Of a stretch of DNA of 34,259 bases, positions 7,859 through 15,564 are shown one piece after another. Origin of the DNA: Natrinema pallidum DSM 3751 (lineage in GTDB: Archaea > Halobacteriota > Halobacteria > Halobacteriales > Natrialbaceae); assembly GCF_000337615.1 (NCBI RefSeq), contig NZ_AOII01000044.1, positions 104,527 to 138,785 on the forward strand, in the 5' to 3' direction. The notes beneath the pieces were generated by a model. That model saw nothing but the letters and a program-made list of their open reading frames with translations. It ran no database searches and was not told the origin of the DNA. The translations under genes were made by a program, and so were the position numbers. The first letter of the stretch is position 1; each line of letters starts with the position of its first letter.

Positions 7859-9226
7859 CTACGAGTTCGACACGCGCGTCGTGTCGAGCGAGCCGGAATC
7901 GACCCACTCGAACCCCGACTCCTCCGCAGTCGCTTTCGCCTCCGGGACCGCGGCGGGATCGAAGTCCGCGGCGAACTCGATACGAGTCTCCGTGGACTCG
8001 GCGGCCGGCAGTTCGGGCAGGAAGTCGTCGTCCTCGAGCAGCCCGCGAACGGAGACGGTCCCGCCCGCGTCCAGCGCCGCACCGAGCGCGCGGTAGCGCT
8101 CGTCGTCGGCCTGCGGGGCGAGGTCCGTGCCGAACGATTCGTTGCTGACTCGTGCCGTGTCACTGGGCCCCGAGAGCGTCCCGAACCCGTCCGTATCCGT
8201 TGGTTCCTCGTCCGCGGCCGTCGATCGACCCCCGTGACTCGAGCCTACGGACCCCGATCGATCGGACGCGGTCTCAGCGCCACGCTCCGTTTCCCGGTCG
8301 GTGTCGCCGTCGTGTCGCCGCGATACGTCGGGCGAGCCACGGAGTTCGAAGCCGTCGTGCTCGCCGGCGGGCGCTGCCGCGGTCGATCGCGCCGCACCGG
8401 ACATCGCCGACGCGTCGGCCGTCGCATCGCTCGCCCGGTCCGCGGACGGCTCCGTCGCGTCCGCGGTTGCGTCCACATGAGCGGACGGTTCGGCTTCGTC
8501 GATGAGCGAGTCGACGGTCGATGTCGACTCCCTCGAGCGACGCGTCCCGCGCTCGAGCGCCCACGGTGGCCACGGCTCGTCGCCGTCGGTGCCGGTGTCG
8601 GTTTCGATCGACCCGGTCACGTCGTCGGCGGGAACGTACGCCGCGAGTCCGTGCGCCGGCAGCAGCGGTCGATCGACGGCCTCGAGTCGCTGGCCGTAGC
8701 GTTCGCGGAGCGCGTCGAGCTCGCTTCGCTCGATCAGCGCGGCCCGCCAGCGGTCGACGCCCGACGAGAGGAGGACGAATCGCGCGTCGGTCCCCGCGAG
8801 AATCGCGTCGTTGATCGTCCGGAGGACGGCAGGAAGGTTGTCGCTCCCGAGCGGCGTCTCCGGATAGGTGATCGTCGCCGTCCGCGCCCGGCCGCTGGGG
8901 TCCGACGCGGTCAGCGTCAGCCCGTTGCGGGTGGCCGATCGCTCGAGCGACCAGCCGATCGCGTCGAAGACGGCCGCGAGTTCGGCTGCCAGGTCGGCCC
9001 GCGAGTACCGGGCCGCACACGCGAGGCCGCGGTCGCTCCGTGCGATCGTCCGGCGAAGCACCGTCGTCCGATCGACGCCCGTCGCGAGTGCGTCGGCCAG
9101 CGCCGCCTCGAGATCGTCGTCGCCGGCCGCGTTCCGTCGAACGTCCGCCGCCGTGACGCCGAACGCGCCGAGGACGTCCGCACAGACCAGGCGGTCGTCG
9201 GGCGCGCCACGGCGAGCCGGTCCCAT
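7859..9226 (-). CDS. Haloarchaeal protein of unknown function
   Basis: I do not recognise this 455-residue protein. It has three parts. Residues 1 to about 205 look globular (VTAADVRRNAAGDDDLEAALADALATG, YPETPLGSDNLPAVLRTINDAILAG, FVLLSSGVDRWRAALIERSELDALRERY) with no signal peptide or membrane segment. Residues about 205-345 are a long acidic Ser/Thr/Ala/Asp-rich linker. The last 110 residues form a small second domain (YRALGAALDAGGTVSVRGLLEDDDFLPELP). A short motif occurs on both sides of that domain: DTARVSNES before it and DTTRVSNS at the very C-terminus. The gene lies between trpS and pheS on the same strand and has its own TATA-like box at 9253-9262, so it need not be part of either operon. 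Confidence 0.7.
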   Translation of the reverse strand: MGPARRGAPDDRLVCADVLGAFGVTAADVRRNAAGDDDLEAALADALATGVDRTTVLRRTIARSDRGLACAARYSRADLAAELAAVFDAIGWSLERSATRNGLTLTASDPSGRARTATITYPETPLGSDNLPAVLRTINDAILAGTDARFVLLSSGVDRWRAALIERSELDALRERYGQRLEAVDRPLLPAHGLAAYVPADDVTGSIETDTGTDGDEPWPPWALERGTRRSRESTSTVDSLIDEAEPSAHVDATADATEPSADRASDATADASAMSGAARSTAAAPAGEHDGFELRGSPDVSRRHDGDTDRETERGAETASDRSGSVGSSHGGRSTAADEEPTDTDGFGTLSGPSDTARVSNESFGTDLAPQADDERYRALGAALDAGGTVSVRGLLEDDDFLPELPAAESTETRIEFAADFDPAAVPEAKATAEESGFEWVDSGSLDTTRVSNS

Positions 9227-9252
9227 CGTGGCTCACGGTTCCACGACTGCCC

Positions 9253-9262
9253 GTATATATGT
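9253..9262 (-). promoter_or_regulatory. Probable TATA box for the gene starting at 9226
   Basis: The minus strand reads ACATATATAC, centred about 31 bases before the ATG at 9226. It predicts a leader of only a few bases. Confidence 0.5.
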
Positions 9263-9361
9263 TCGTCAGACGCTACCATATCCGCCGAACCCATTCGGTC
9301 CGCTTCTCGACGGCCCGTTGATGGCCAACGCGCCGCCGGGGCGGTCCGCAGCGGCTCCGCG

Positions 9362-10957
9362 TTAACGACGCCGCGGCGACTCGAGTTCGATGTCCGCTTC
9401 CTCGAGCAGGTCTTCGACTTCCGCCCGCTTTTCCTGGTGTTCCGCGAGGAACTCTTTCATGAGTTGTGCGGCCTGTTCCTTGCAGTCGCCACAGAGGCGT
9501 TCGCCGCCGACGCACTCGTCGTAGACGCGCTTGGCGAACTCGTCGTCGTCGCCGGCCAGCAGGTAGGCGTAGAGTTCGTAGACGGGACACTCGTCGGCTT
9601 TTCCACCCTTCTCGCGCTGTTCCTCGGCGGTCTCGCGGCCGCCGGTCGTGGCCGCTTTCACCTTGTCGTAGCCGTCCTCGGGATCGTCCAGCAACGAGAT
9701 GTGACTCGCCGGGATCGAGGAGGACATCTTGCCGCCGGTCAGCCCGGTCATGAACCGGTGGTAGATCGACGAGGGCGGCTGGAAGCCGTAGCCGCCGGTC
9801 TCGACCTCGACCTCGCGGGCGAGTTCCTCCGCCGCGGCGCGGTCGATCTCGAACGCGTCGATGTGGCTCTCGTAGACCCGTTTTTCGCCGTCGATGGCGT
9901 CGATCAGCGCATCGAAGGCCTCGTCGGTTGCCCGCCGATCGAAAAAGCGGGTTCGGGGCCGGACCGGTTCCATGCCGGCCTCTTCGAGCTTCGTCAGCAC
10001 CGAACGCAGCGTGTCCGCATCGGCTTCGATCTCCGACAGTGGCGTCTCCTCGAGCGCCTCGGCGACGTGGACACAGCGAAGTTGCTCGTCGTCGAACGCC
10101 TCGGGCTCGAGTCGCTCGTAGAACGCGGCGACCAGCGCGCGCTCGTCGGGCTCGAGTTCGAAACTGGCGTAGGCCTCGCTGACCTTGAAGAAGCGCATCC
10201 GTTCGGCGAGGTCACGCGCCAGCCGGACGTGGGGGTCCTGGTCCGGGCCCACGGGAATGACGGTCGGCTTGGGCTCCTCGAGTTGCGGGTAGAGGATGTC
10301 GGCCATCTGGGTGACGACCGACTGCATGTGGGAGACGTCGGTCTCGCCGTCGAACCCGTAGATCGCCTGAAACTCCGAGAAGTTGGCCTCGGCACCGAGT
10401 TCGAAGGCGAGGTCCTGTAGCTCGCGGTTGGTCGACTGTCGGTAGAGTTCACCCTCTTCGGGATCGAAGCCGAGCGCGAGCAGGGAGAGCAGGTAGTCCC
10501 GGGCGTGCTCGTCGATCTCCGCCCAGCTCATCCCTCGGGCGGCGTTGGCTTCGAGGTCGGCGATCAGGCCGTAGGCGTCGGCCCCCTGCTGTTGATGCCA
10601 GATGATCTCGTCGAAGACCAGCTTGTGGCCGATATGGGGATCGCCGGTGGGCATAAAGCCCGAAAGGACGGCCGCCGGCTCGTCGTTCTGCAGGGCCTCC
10701 GCCACCGGCCGGTAGTCACGGTGGCCGAAGATGACGCCTCGGCGCATCAGGTAGTGTGGGTTCGGGACCTCCTCAAGGACCTCGTCGAACTCCTCGATGC
10801 CGAACTCCTCGAACAGGTTCCGATAGTCGGAGACGCTCGAGGAACCCCAGGGGTCCAGCGCGACATCGTCTGCACCTGCAGCGCCGCCGTCGGTCAGCGG
10901 TTCCCCGGTCGTCGGTTCCCCTGACGCGGACTCCTCGCGTGGGTCGTCTCCGGTCAT
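9362..10957 (-). CDS. trpS: Tryptophan--tRNA ligase
   Basis: A 531-residue class I aminoacyl-tRNA synthetase that charges tRNA-Trp. Both signature motifs are visible: the HIGH-type PHIGH at residues 107-111 within SGFMPTGDPHIGHK, and the KMSKS-type KMSSS at 410-414. The segments PVGPDQDPHVRLARDLA and QPPSSIYHRFMTGLTGGK match the archaeal/eukaryotic TrpS type. The C-terminal part has a Cys pair (CGDC) in a region with ELYAYLLAGDDDEFAKRVYDEC, as in other haloarchaeal TrpS. The first 40 residues are an acidic, probably disordered extension. A TATA-like box overlaps a palindrome at 10966-10988 just before the ATG, so the mRNA is probably leaderless. Confidence 0.96.
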   Translation of the reverse strand: MTGDDPREESASGEPTTGEPLTDGGAAGADDVALDPWGSSSVSDYRNLFEEFGIEEFDEVLEEVPNPHYLMRRGVIFGHRDYRPVAEALQNDEPAAVLSGFMPTGDPHIGHKLVFDEIIWHQQQGADAYGLIADLEANAARGMSWAEIDEHARDYLLSLLALGFDPEEGELYRQSTNRELQDLAFELGAEANFSEFQAIYGFDGETDVSHMQSVVTQMADILYPQLEEPKPTVIPVGPDQDPHVRLARDLAERMRFFKVSEAYASFELEPDERALVAAFYERLEPEAFDDEQLRCVHVAEALEETPLSEIEADADTLRSVLTKLEEAGMEPVRPRTRFFDRRATDEAFDALIDAIDGEKRVYESHIDAFEIDRAAAEELAREVEVETGGYGFQPPSSIYHRFMTGLTGGKMSSSIPASHISLLDDPEDGYDKVKAATTGGRETAEEQREKGGKADECPVYELYAYLLAGDDDEFAKRVYDECVGGERLCGDCKEQAAQLMKEFLAEHQEKRAEVEDLLEEADIELESPRRR

Positions 10958-10965
10958 TAGGTGCG

Positions 10966-10988
10966 TTTTGGCGCGCCAGCGCGCAAAA
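10966..10988. promoter_or_regulatory. Palindrome overlapping the trpS promoter
   Basis: The layout is TTTTG, GCGCGC, CA, GCGCGC, AAAA: an inverted repeat of 10 bp with a one-base bulge. It starts 9 bases before the trpS ATG (10957), and its AAAA side forms part of the TATA-like GCTTTTGCGC on the minus strand. A protein bound here would block the promoter, so it is a candidate operator. There is no experimental parallel known to me. Confidence 0.35.
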
Positions 10989-11117
10989 GCCTTCGGCTTC
11001 GGCGACGCCGAAATATTCGGGCACCGAGACGACGATCGGCAGGGTTGCGATCGCCCGTCCCGCGCACGAAGACGGCGACACGCTCGAGGCCGGCTCCGAC
11101 CGGAGACGGGACCGCCG

Positions 11118-12257
11118 TCAATCGGCCGTCTCGGCCCGGTCGGCCGCCGCTCGTAACGCCTCGATCCGCTCCGATTCGACGCCGGCGAGGACGACCGCCG
11201 CGAAGACCCGGTCGCCGTCGAGCCGGGGTGCGTCGCCGCCGAGAATGCCCGAGCCGCCGATCGCCGACTCGAGGGTTCGCCGGCCCTCGGCGATCGCCCG
11301 TCGGTTGAGCCACGCCGGCGGCCCGCCGACGATCAGCAGTCCGCGCTCGGCCGTTTCGGGGTCGCACTCGAGGGAGCGCTTCCCGTGAATCCCCTTCCTG
11401 ACCACGGTCTCGGTGGCGCTGACCGCGTCGCTCGTGTCGACGTCCGGCTCGGCCGACAGGAGTCCGAGCCCGAACCGCGAGCCGTTCGTCTCGACCGTCT
11501 GGTCGCCGTAGCCGAGTGCGACGACCGCCGACTGATCGCCAACGATCCGTCGGATGTCGCTCGCGTCGACGACGGTTTGGGCGACTGCCCCATCCGAATC
11601 GCCGCCGCCGGCGAAGACGGCCGCGATGCGCGTCGCCAGCTCTCGGTTACAGCGGTCGCGACCGTCACGGAGCGCCTCGCCGGGACGGAGCCAGTCCTCG
11701 TTATCGAACGTGATGATCGCGCTCGCGACCCCGTCGAGTCGCTCGAGGGTGGCCACGGCGTTCGCCGCTGCGTTCGGTCGCGGCGCATCGGCGGCGGAAC
11801 CGCGAGGCCCGCTTCTCGCGCGGTCGGCCGCCGCGTCGAACTCGCGGTCGGCCGGCAGCGTCGCCAGGACGTAGACCGGTGTGTCGGTCCGCTGTTGGAG
11901 CGCGGCGACGAGCGCGGGCACCGTCCCCCCGCCGGTCGCCCCGCCGAGGCCGACCGCGACGAGAATCGCGTCGGCCGCCGCAGCCGTGGTGCGGGTCACG
12001 CGCTCGAGGAGGTCGTCGGCGCATGCCCGGCCGACGGTCCGCCCACGCTCGAGATCGCCCCCGAGACCGCCGTCGATGTCGTCGGGGCCGTACCGGAATC
12101 GATGCGATTCGGGGATGACGGTCCCGCTCAGGCTGCTCCCGTCGGTATCGAACGCGAAGACGTCGGTGAGAAACGAGTGGTCGGTCGGCTCCGCGGCCCG
12201 GATCGCGTCGGCGATCCGACAGCCCGCGCCGCCGACGCCGAGTACCTCGAGTTGCAT
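11118..12257 (-). CDS. Tubulin/FtsZ-superfamily protein, CetZ-like
   Basis: A 379-residue GTPase of the tubulin/FtsZ superfamily. It starts MQLEVLGVGGAGCRIADAI, the phosphate-binding entry strand and glycine loop seen in FtsZ and CetZ. The signature loop appears as GLGGATGGGT, a variant of the tubulin GGGTGSG motif. A later IITFDNEDWL corresponds to the conserved FDNE-type segment. CetZ proteins control cell shape and motility in haloarchaea, while FtsZ1/FtsZ2 drive division. This one is more divergent than standard members of either, so the assignment to a subgroup is uncertain. An upstream in-frame start at 12401 would add a basic, low-complexity 48 residues and is unlikely. The gene sits between trpS and endA on the same strand. 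Confidence 0.82.
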   Translation of the reverse strand: MQLEVLGVGGAGCRIADAIRAAEPTDHSFLTDVFAFDTDGSSLSGTVIPESHRFRYGPDDIDGGLGGDLERGRTVGRACADDLLERVTRTTAAAADAILVAVGLGGATGGGTVPALVAALQQRTDTPVYVLATLPADREFDAAADRARSGPRGSAADAPRPNAAANAVATLERLDGVASAIITFDNEDWLRPGEALRDGRDRCNRELATRIAAVFAGGGDSDGAVAQTVVDASDIRRIVGDQSAVVALGYGDQTVETNGSRFGLGLLSAEPDVDTSDAVSATETVVRKGIHGKRSLECDPETAERGLLIVGGPPAWLNRRAIAEGRRTLESAIGGSGILGGDAPRLDGDRVFAAVVLAGVESERIEALRAAADRAETAD

Positions 12258-12370
12258 GGTGTGGTCCTCGTCCGTCGGGGGTTTCAGGATTCCGCTCGCG
12301 CGGACCGGCGTTCGGTTGGGCCTCGAGATGCGGGGCCGACCGATCGTCGACCGGGTGGTCGGCGACCGGT

Positions 12371-13447
12371 TCAGGGCGTCAGCCGCTCGAGCGACCACCA
12401 CTCGATTCCGTTCGTCCCCTCGGCCCCGTCGGCCACCAGCGCGAACACCATCGTTTTCCGGACGCCGTGGGCGAGCCGCACGTCAAGCGCCAGATCCCGC
12501 GGTTCGAAGACGTAGTCGGCCGGATGGACGCGAACGAGCAACTCGGAGTGGCCGAGGTTCTCGACGGATTCCACGTCCGCATAGGTCCGGAAGTCCGCAC
12601 CGAACTTGTACCCCGTCTTGGGGACCACGCCACGCTCCCGAAGCGCCGTGTAGACGCTCAGCCGCCGGTCGAACCGCTCACCCTCGACCTCGCGGCCGCG
12701 CTCGCGGACCGTCCCCGGCTCGAGATCGATCGCACCCCGTTCGGCGAGGTAGGCCGCCTCGAGCAGGGAGCACTGTAGCGTCGGCTCGTCGTACTCCCGG
12801 CCCTCGAGCGGCTGGCCGTAGAACGTTCGCTCGTAGAGGCCGAGCGGCGGCTCCCAGACCACGACCCGGTCGGCGAGCAGGTCGGCCGCACAGCCCTCCG
12901 GCAGCGACGCGTCGGCGTCCGACGTACCGGTCGGGTCACGACTGTCGACCTCGAAGTAGGTTATCTCGCTCTCCTCGTCGACGACGGCCAGCACGCCTTC
13001 CCGGAGTTCGGCGGCGGGAATATCCGTTCGCTCGCCGATGATCCGCAAGGCGTAGGCGATTTCGCCGTCGCCGGGTCCCTTCCCTCGCGGGAACACCGCG
13101 AAATCGGCTTCGCCGCCGGGCGGATCGGACACCCACGGCTCCGACGCGGGGGAAAGATAGAAGCCGCGCGATCGCAGGTCCGCGTAGACGAGAAACCGAA
13201 CGCCGAAATCGTCGCCAGGCTCTCGGGCGATGAACGCTCTGAATCCGAGTCGGTCGCCGCTCGCGGTATTCACGACCGTCTCGAGGTCCCCCCGATAGAG
13301 CAGGTGGGCCGCTTCCACGGGTGCAAGCGCGATTTCGTTCCCCTCGAGCGGATAGCCGTATCCCCGCGAGTCGTGATATCGCTGGCGCGCGTCGCCGCCG
13401 ACGCGGACGACTCCGTCGTCCACGTCGAACCGTCCCTCGAGTGACAT
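12371..13447 (-). CDS. endA: tRNA-splicing endonuclease
   Basis: A 358-residue tRNA-intron endonuclease of the duplicated single-chain type, in which an N-terminal half-domain is fused to a catalytic C-terminal one. It cuts introns from tRNA precursors at bulge-helix-bulge structures. The C-terminal catalytic core is clear: GYKFGADFRTYADV with the presumed catalytic Tyr289, GHSELLV with His300, and AHGVRKTMVFA with Lys331. The N-terminal half repeats the architecture (ALAPVEAAHLLYRGDL, FIAREPGDDFGVRFLVYADLRSRGFYL) but is degenerate, as is usual. I chose the ATG at 13447 (MSLEGRFDVDDGVVRVGG). Frames extending further upstream are compositionally odd. A weak TATA-like CACTTAGTG lies about 25 bases before this ATG. 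Confidence 0.94.
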   Translation of the reverse strand: MSLEGRFDVDDGVVRVGGDARQRYHDSRGYGYPLEGNEIALAPVEAAHLLYRGDLETVVNTASGDRLGFRAFIAREPGDDFGVRFLVYADLRSRGFYLSPASEPWVSDPPGGEADFAVFPRGKGPGDGEIAYALRIIGERTDIPAAELREGVLAVVDEESEITYFEVDSRDPTGTSDADASLPEGCAADLLADRVVVWEPPLGLYERTFYGQPLEGREYDEPTLQCSLLEAAYLAERGAIDLEPGTVRERGREVEGERFDRRLSVYTALRERGVVPKTGYKFGADFRTYADVESVENLGHSELLVRVHPADYVFEPRDLALDVRLAHGVRKTMVFALVADGAEGTNGIEWWSLERLTP

Positions 13448-13566
13448 AGCCGGGGTTTGGCCGGCCGACACTAAGTGGCTGCGGATCGATCGCCCGGGGA
13501 CCGTGTCACTGTATCGCAGTGTGCTGTCGTACGGGTGCCTGCCGCCGTTGCGTTCGGCCATGCCGT

Positions 13567-14343
13567 TCAGTCGGTGGCGACGGCGTCGTCCGCGAGCGGG
13601 GTCTCGAGGGCACGGTCGCAGGTCGCGTCGAGACACCGGATGCCGCTGGCGGTCTCGAAGGTCGGGAGTCCGCAGGCGCACTCGCCATCGACGACGCCAG
13701 CGGGGACGGCGAAGCCGGTGTCGCAGTCGGGGTAGTGCTCGCAGCCGGCGATGAGTCCGCCGCGCCGGAGGATGCGGAGGTCGCCGTCGCAGTCCGCTTT
13801 CGGACACGCCCACTCGCGGTCGAACGCTTCTTTGACCGCCGCGTCGAGGGATTCACACCCTCGGTCGAGGCAGACGTTGAACGCGAGACCACGCTCGACG
13901 CGCATCTTGGGCAGGCCACAGTCACAATCACAGTGCTCGTCGCGGACCGTCGCGTCCGCCGGCACGCCGTAGCGGTCGCCGCAGCCGACGCAGTGGACGC
14001 CGCTCGAGCGCACCAACGCCGCGCCGCAGTCGGGACACTTCCCGACGGGCGTTCCGGCCGCCGAAGCCGGATAGTGGGCGAACCCGTCCCGCTCGTGGGC
14101 GGCGATCCGCAGCGTCTGGGTCCCCTTCTTCGCGACGAGGGAAAAGCCGTCCCGACGGTCGCTCGAGACGCTGTCGGCGCGGGTCAACCAGGCGACGGGC
14201 TGATAGCCGTCGATGTCGTGGACGAGGACGGTGTTGTCCGGTTTGACGATCGTCGTCACTCGGCCGCGGTACTCCTCCCGGTCGGCATCCTCGGCGATGA
14301 CGGTACAGTCACCCGCGAGCACGCGGATCGCATCGTCGATCAT
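13567..14343 (-). CDS. Zinc-finger protein with NucS-like N-terminal domain
   Basis: A 258-residue protein. The N-terminal 60-70 residues (AIRVLAGDCTVIAEDADREEYRGRVTTIVKPDNTVLVHDIDGYQPVAWL) resemble the N-terminal DNA-binding/dimerisation domain of the mismatch endonuclease NucS (DUF91). The rest is a series of about four C4 zinc-finger units of the topoisomerase I C-terminal kind: CPDCGAAL...CVGCG, CDCGLPKM...CLDRGC, CPKADCDGDL...CEHYPDC, CACGLPTF...CLDATC. The NucS nuclease domain is absent, so this is probably a single-stranded-DNA or RNA binding protein and not an active nuclease. The TATA-like box at 14368-14375 is centred 28 bases before the ATG, which fits a leaderless mRNA. Its 3' end lies 119 bases before endA on the same strand. 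Confidence 0.75.
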   Translation of the reverse strand: MIDDAIRVLAGDCTVIAEDADREEYRGRVTTIVKPDNTVLVHDIDGYQPVAWLTRADSVSSDRRDGFSLVAKKGTQTLRIAAHERDGFAHYPASAAGTPVGKCPDCGAALVRSSGVHCVGCGDRYGVPADATVRDEHCDCDCGLPKMRVERGLAFNVCLDRGCESLDAAVKEAFDREWACPKADCDGDLRILRRGGLIAGCEHYPDCDTGFAVPAGVVDGECACGLPTFETASGIRCLDATCDRALETPLADDAVATD

Positions 14344-14367
14344 AGGGTGGGTGGCCGCGGTTTCGTA

Positions 14368-14375
14368 CTTAAACT
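14368..14375 (-). promoter_or_regulatory. Probable TATA box for the zinc-finger protein gene
   Basis: The minus strand reads AGTTTAAG, centred about 28 bases before the ATG at 14343. This is the spacing expected for a leaderless haloarchaeal transcript. Confidence 0.5.
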
Positions 14376-14417
14376 CGCGGACGGCGCGCTCCGCTCCGAG
14401 CGGGATGGTCGCTGCGA

Positions 14418-14648
14418 TCAGTCGAGACAGACGTACGTTCGCATCGCCCCGATGTCCTCGAGCGGTCGGACGACGGTCGTCATCGTCTCGAGCAAGTCGC
14501 GCTGGTCGTCGCCCGTCAACTCGACTAGGACATCGAAATCACCCGTGATGACGTGAGCCTCGACGACGCCATCGGCGTCGCGTAGGCGGTGACACACCTC
14601 GCCGGCGGTGCCGGTCGCGACATCGATCGCTATGAACGCGCGGGTCAT
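14418..14648 (-). CDS. Stand-alone Lrp/AsnC ligand-binding (RAM) domain protein
   Basis: A 76-residue protein made only of the C-terminal effector-binding domain of Lrp/AsnC regulators: AFIAIDVATGTAGEVCHRLRDADGVVEAHVITGDFDVLVELTGDD and a final RTYVCLD. It has no helix-turn-helix, so it cannot bind DNA in the usual way. Such single-domain proteins form ring-like oligomers that bind small molecules, often amino acids, and may act by joining full-length Lrp proteins. In haloarchaea they also occur beside potassium-transport genes, but none is seen here. It lies 74 bases upstream of the zinc-finger protein gene, on the same strand. Confidence 0.85.
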   Translation of the reverse strand: MTRAFIAIDVATGTAGEVCHRLRDADGVVEAHVITGDFDVLVELTGDDQRDLLETMTTVVRPLEDIGAMRTYVCLD

Positions 14649-14703
14649 TCCGTCGACCTACGGCACCGAGGATCAAAAACGGACGTGGCGTGGCCGCTAT
14701 CGC

Positions 14704-15393
14704 TCAGTTCCCGTTCGTCTCGTTGTCGGTACGCGGAGGTCGGTCGTCTCGGGGTTCGGCGGGACCGGCCTCCGGACGCTCGGAATCGTGTGCGGTCCCG
14801 GCCGAGCCGCCGACATCGTCGCCGGCAATCGAGCGGGCGACCGCCGCGGTTTCGTGTCCGCCGAGATCGCCGGCTCGTTCCCGGAGCGTTCGAATCGCCT
14901 CCTCGTCGAGACCGTGTGACGCGAGCGCTTCGGGGGGTAACTCGGCTGCGGCGGTCTCAGCCGTTGCGGCCCGCCGCTCGAGGCTCCGCAGCTCGGCGAC
15001 GACCGTCGCGACGGCGGCGCGATAGCGTCCCTCGCTGATCGCGCCGGTTTCGCGGGACTCGTTGAGGTCCGCAAGCTCGTCTTCGAGGGCCGTCATGCGG
15101 GCGTCGGTCTCGTTGACGCCCGCGGCGATGACGGCGGCTTTCGTCCGGTTCGACTCGGCGTTTGCGATGCTGGTCTCGAATGCTCGCTCCGAGATGTCGC
15201 CCTCGAGTGCGGCGTTCTGGACGCCGACGGCGGCGGCGAATCGCTCGCCCGGTCTGATCGACTCGGTGCCCGCGTCGGCGTCGGGTTCCGCTTGTGGTTC
15301 GCCGCTCGAGACGACGCTCGCCGCGGCGAGCGGGACTGCGACGGTCGCAACGACGAGGAGCGCTGCCAGCGTGATCGACGTGGTTCGATTCAT
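14704..15393 (-). CDS. Exported coiled-coil protein of unknown function
   Basis: A 229-residue protein with an N-terminal Sec-type signal or anchor (MNRTTSITLAALLVVATVAVPLAAASV). I chose the ATG at 15393 because it places this hydrophobic segment at the start; the longer frame adds an unlikely polar leader. The mature part is rich in Ala, Glu and Arg with heptad-like stretches (ARMTALEDELADLNES and VAELRSLERRAATAETAAAEL), suggesting a helical, coiled-coil body. A 50-residue acidic, Pro-rich tail follows. No family was recognised. It follows the membrane regulator gene at 15565 by 171 bases on the same strand, and the two may be functionally linked. Confidence 0.75.
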   Translation of the reverse strand: MNRTTSITLAALLVVATVAVPLAAASVVSSGEPQAEPDADAGTESIRPGERFAAAVGVQNAALEGDISERAFETSIANAESNRTKAAVIAAGVNETDARMTALEDELADLNESRETGAISEGRYRAAVATVVAELRSLERRAATAETAAAELPPEALASHGLDEEAIRTLRERAGDLGGHETAAVARSIAGDDVGGSAGTAHDSERPEAGPAEPRDDRPPRTDNETNGN

Positions 15394-15564
15394 TGGTGAG
15401 TGATCGGGTCGTTTGCCGAAGGTGACGGGAGACGGTGACTTGGGTTCATCGACGGTTGCCCCCATTCAACGCCGTTTTCGATCCGTTGCCGTCGGTCGAT
15501 TTCGTCGATTTGGCCGGCTCCGATTCCGCCGGCGCGGTCGAGCCGCCGGACGGTCGATGCTGAG

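Noticed and set aside
7820..10420. An 866-codon open frame on the plus strand
   Set aside because: It is antisense to the unknown 455-residue gene and to trpS. The translation is Arg/Val-rich low complexity; trpS on the other strand is certain.
12258..12401. Longer N-terminus for the tubulin-like protein
   Set aside because: The 48 extra residues are basic and low complexity, and the family fold starts exactly at the ATG at 12257.
15400..15560. Upstream extension of the exported coiled-coil protein to 15465
   Set aside because: It would put 24 polar residues before a clear signal peptide; the ATG at 15393 starts the signal directly.
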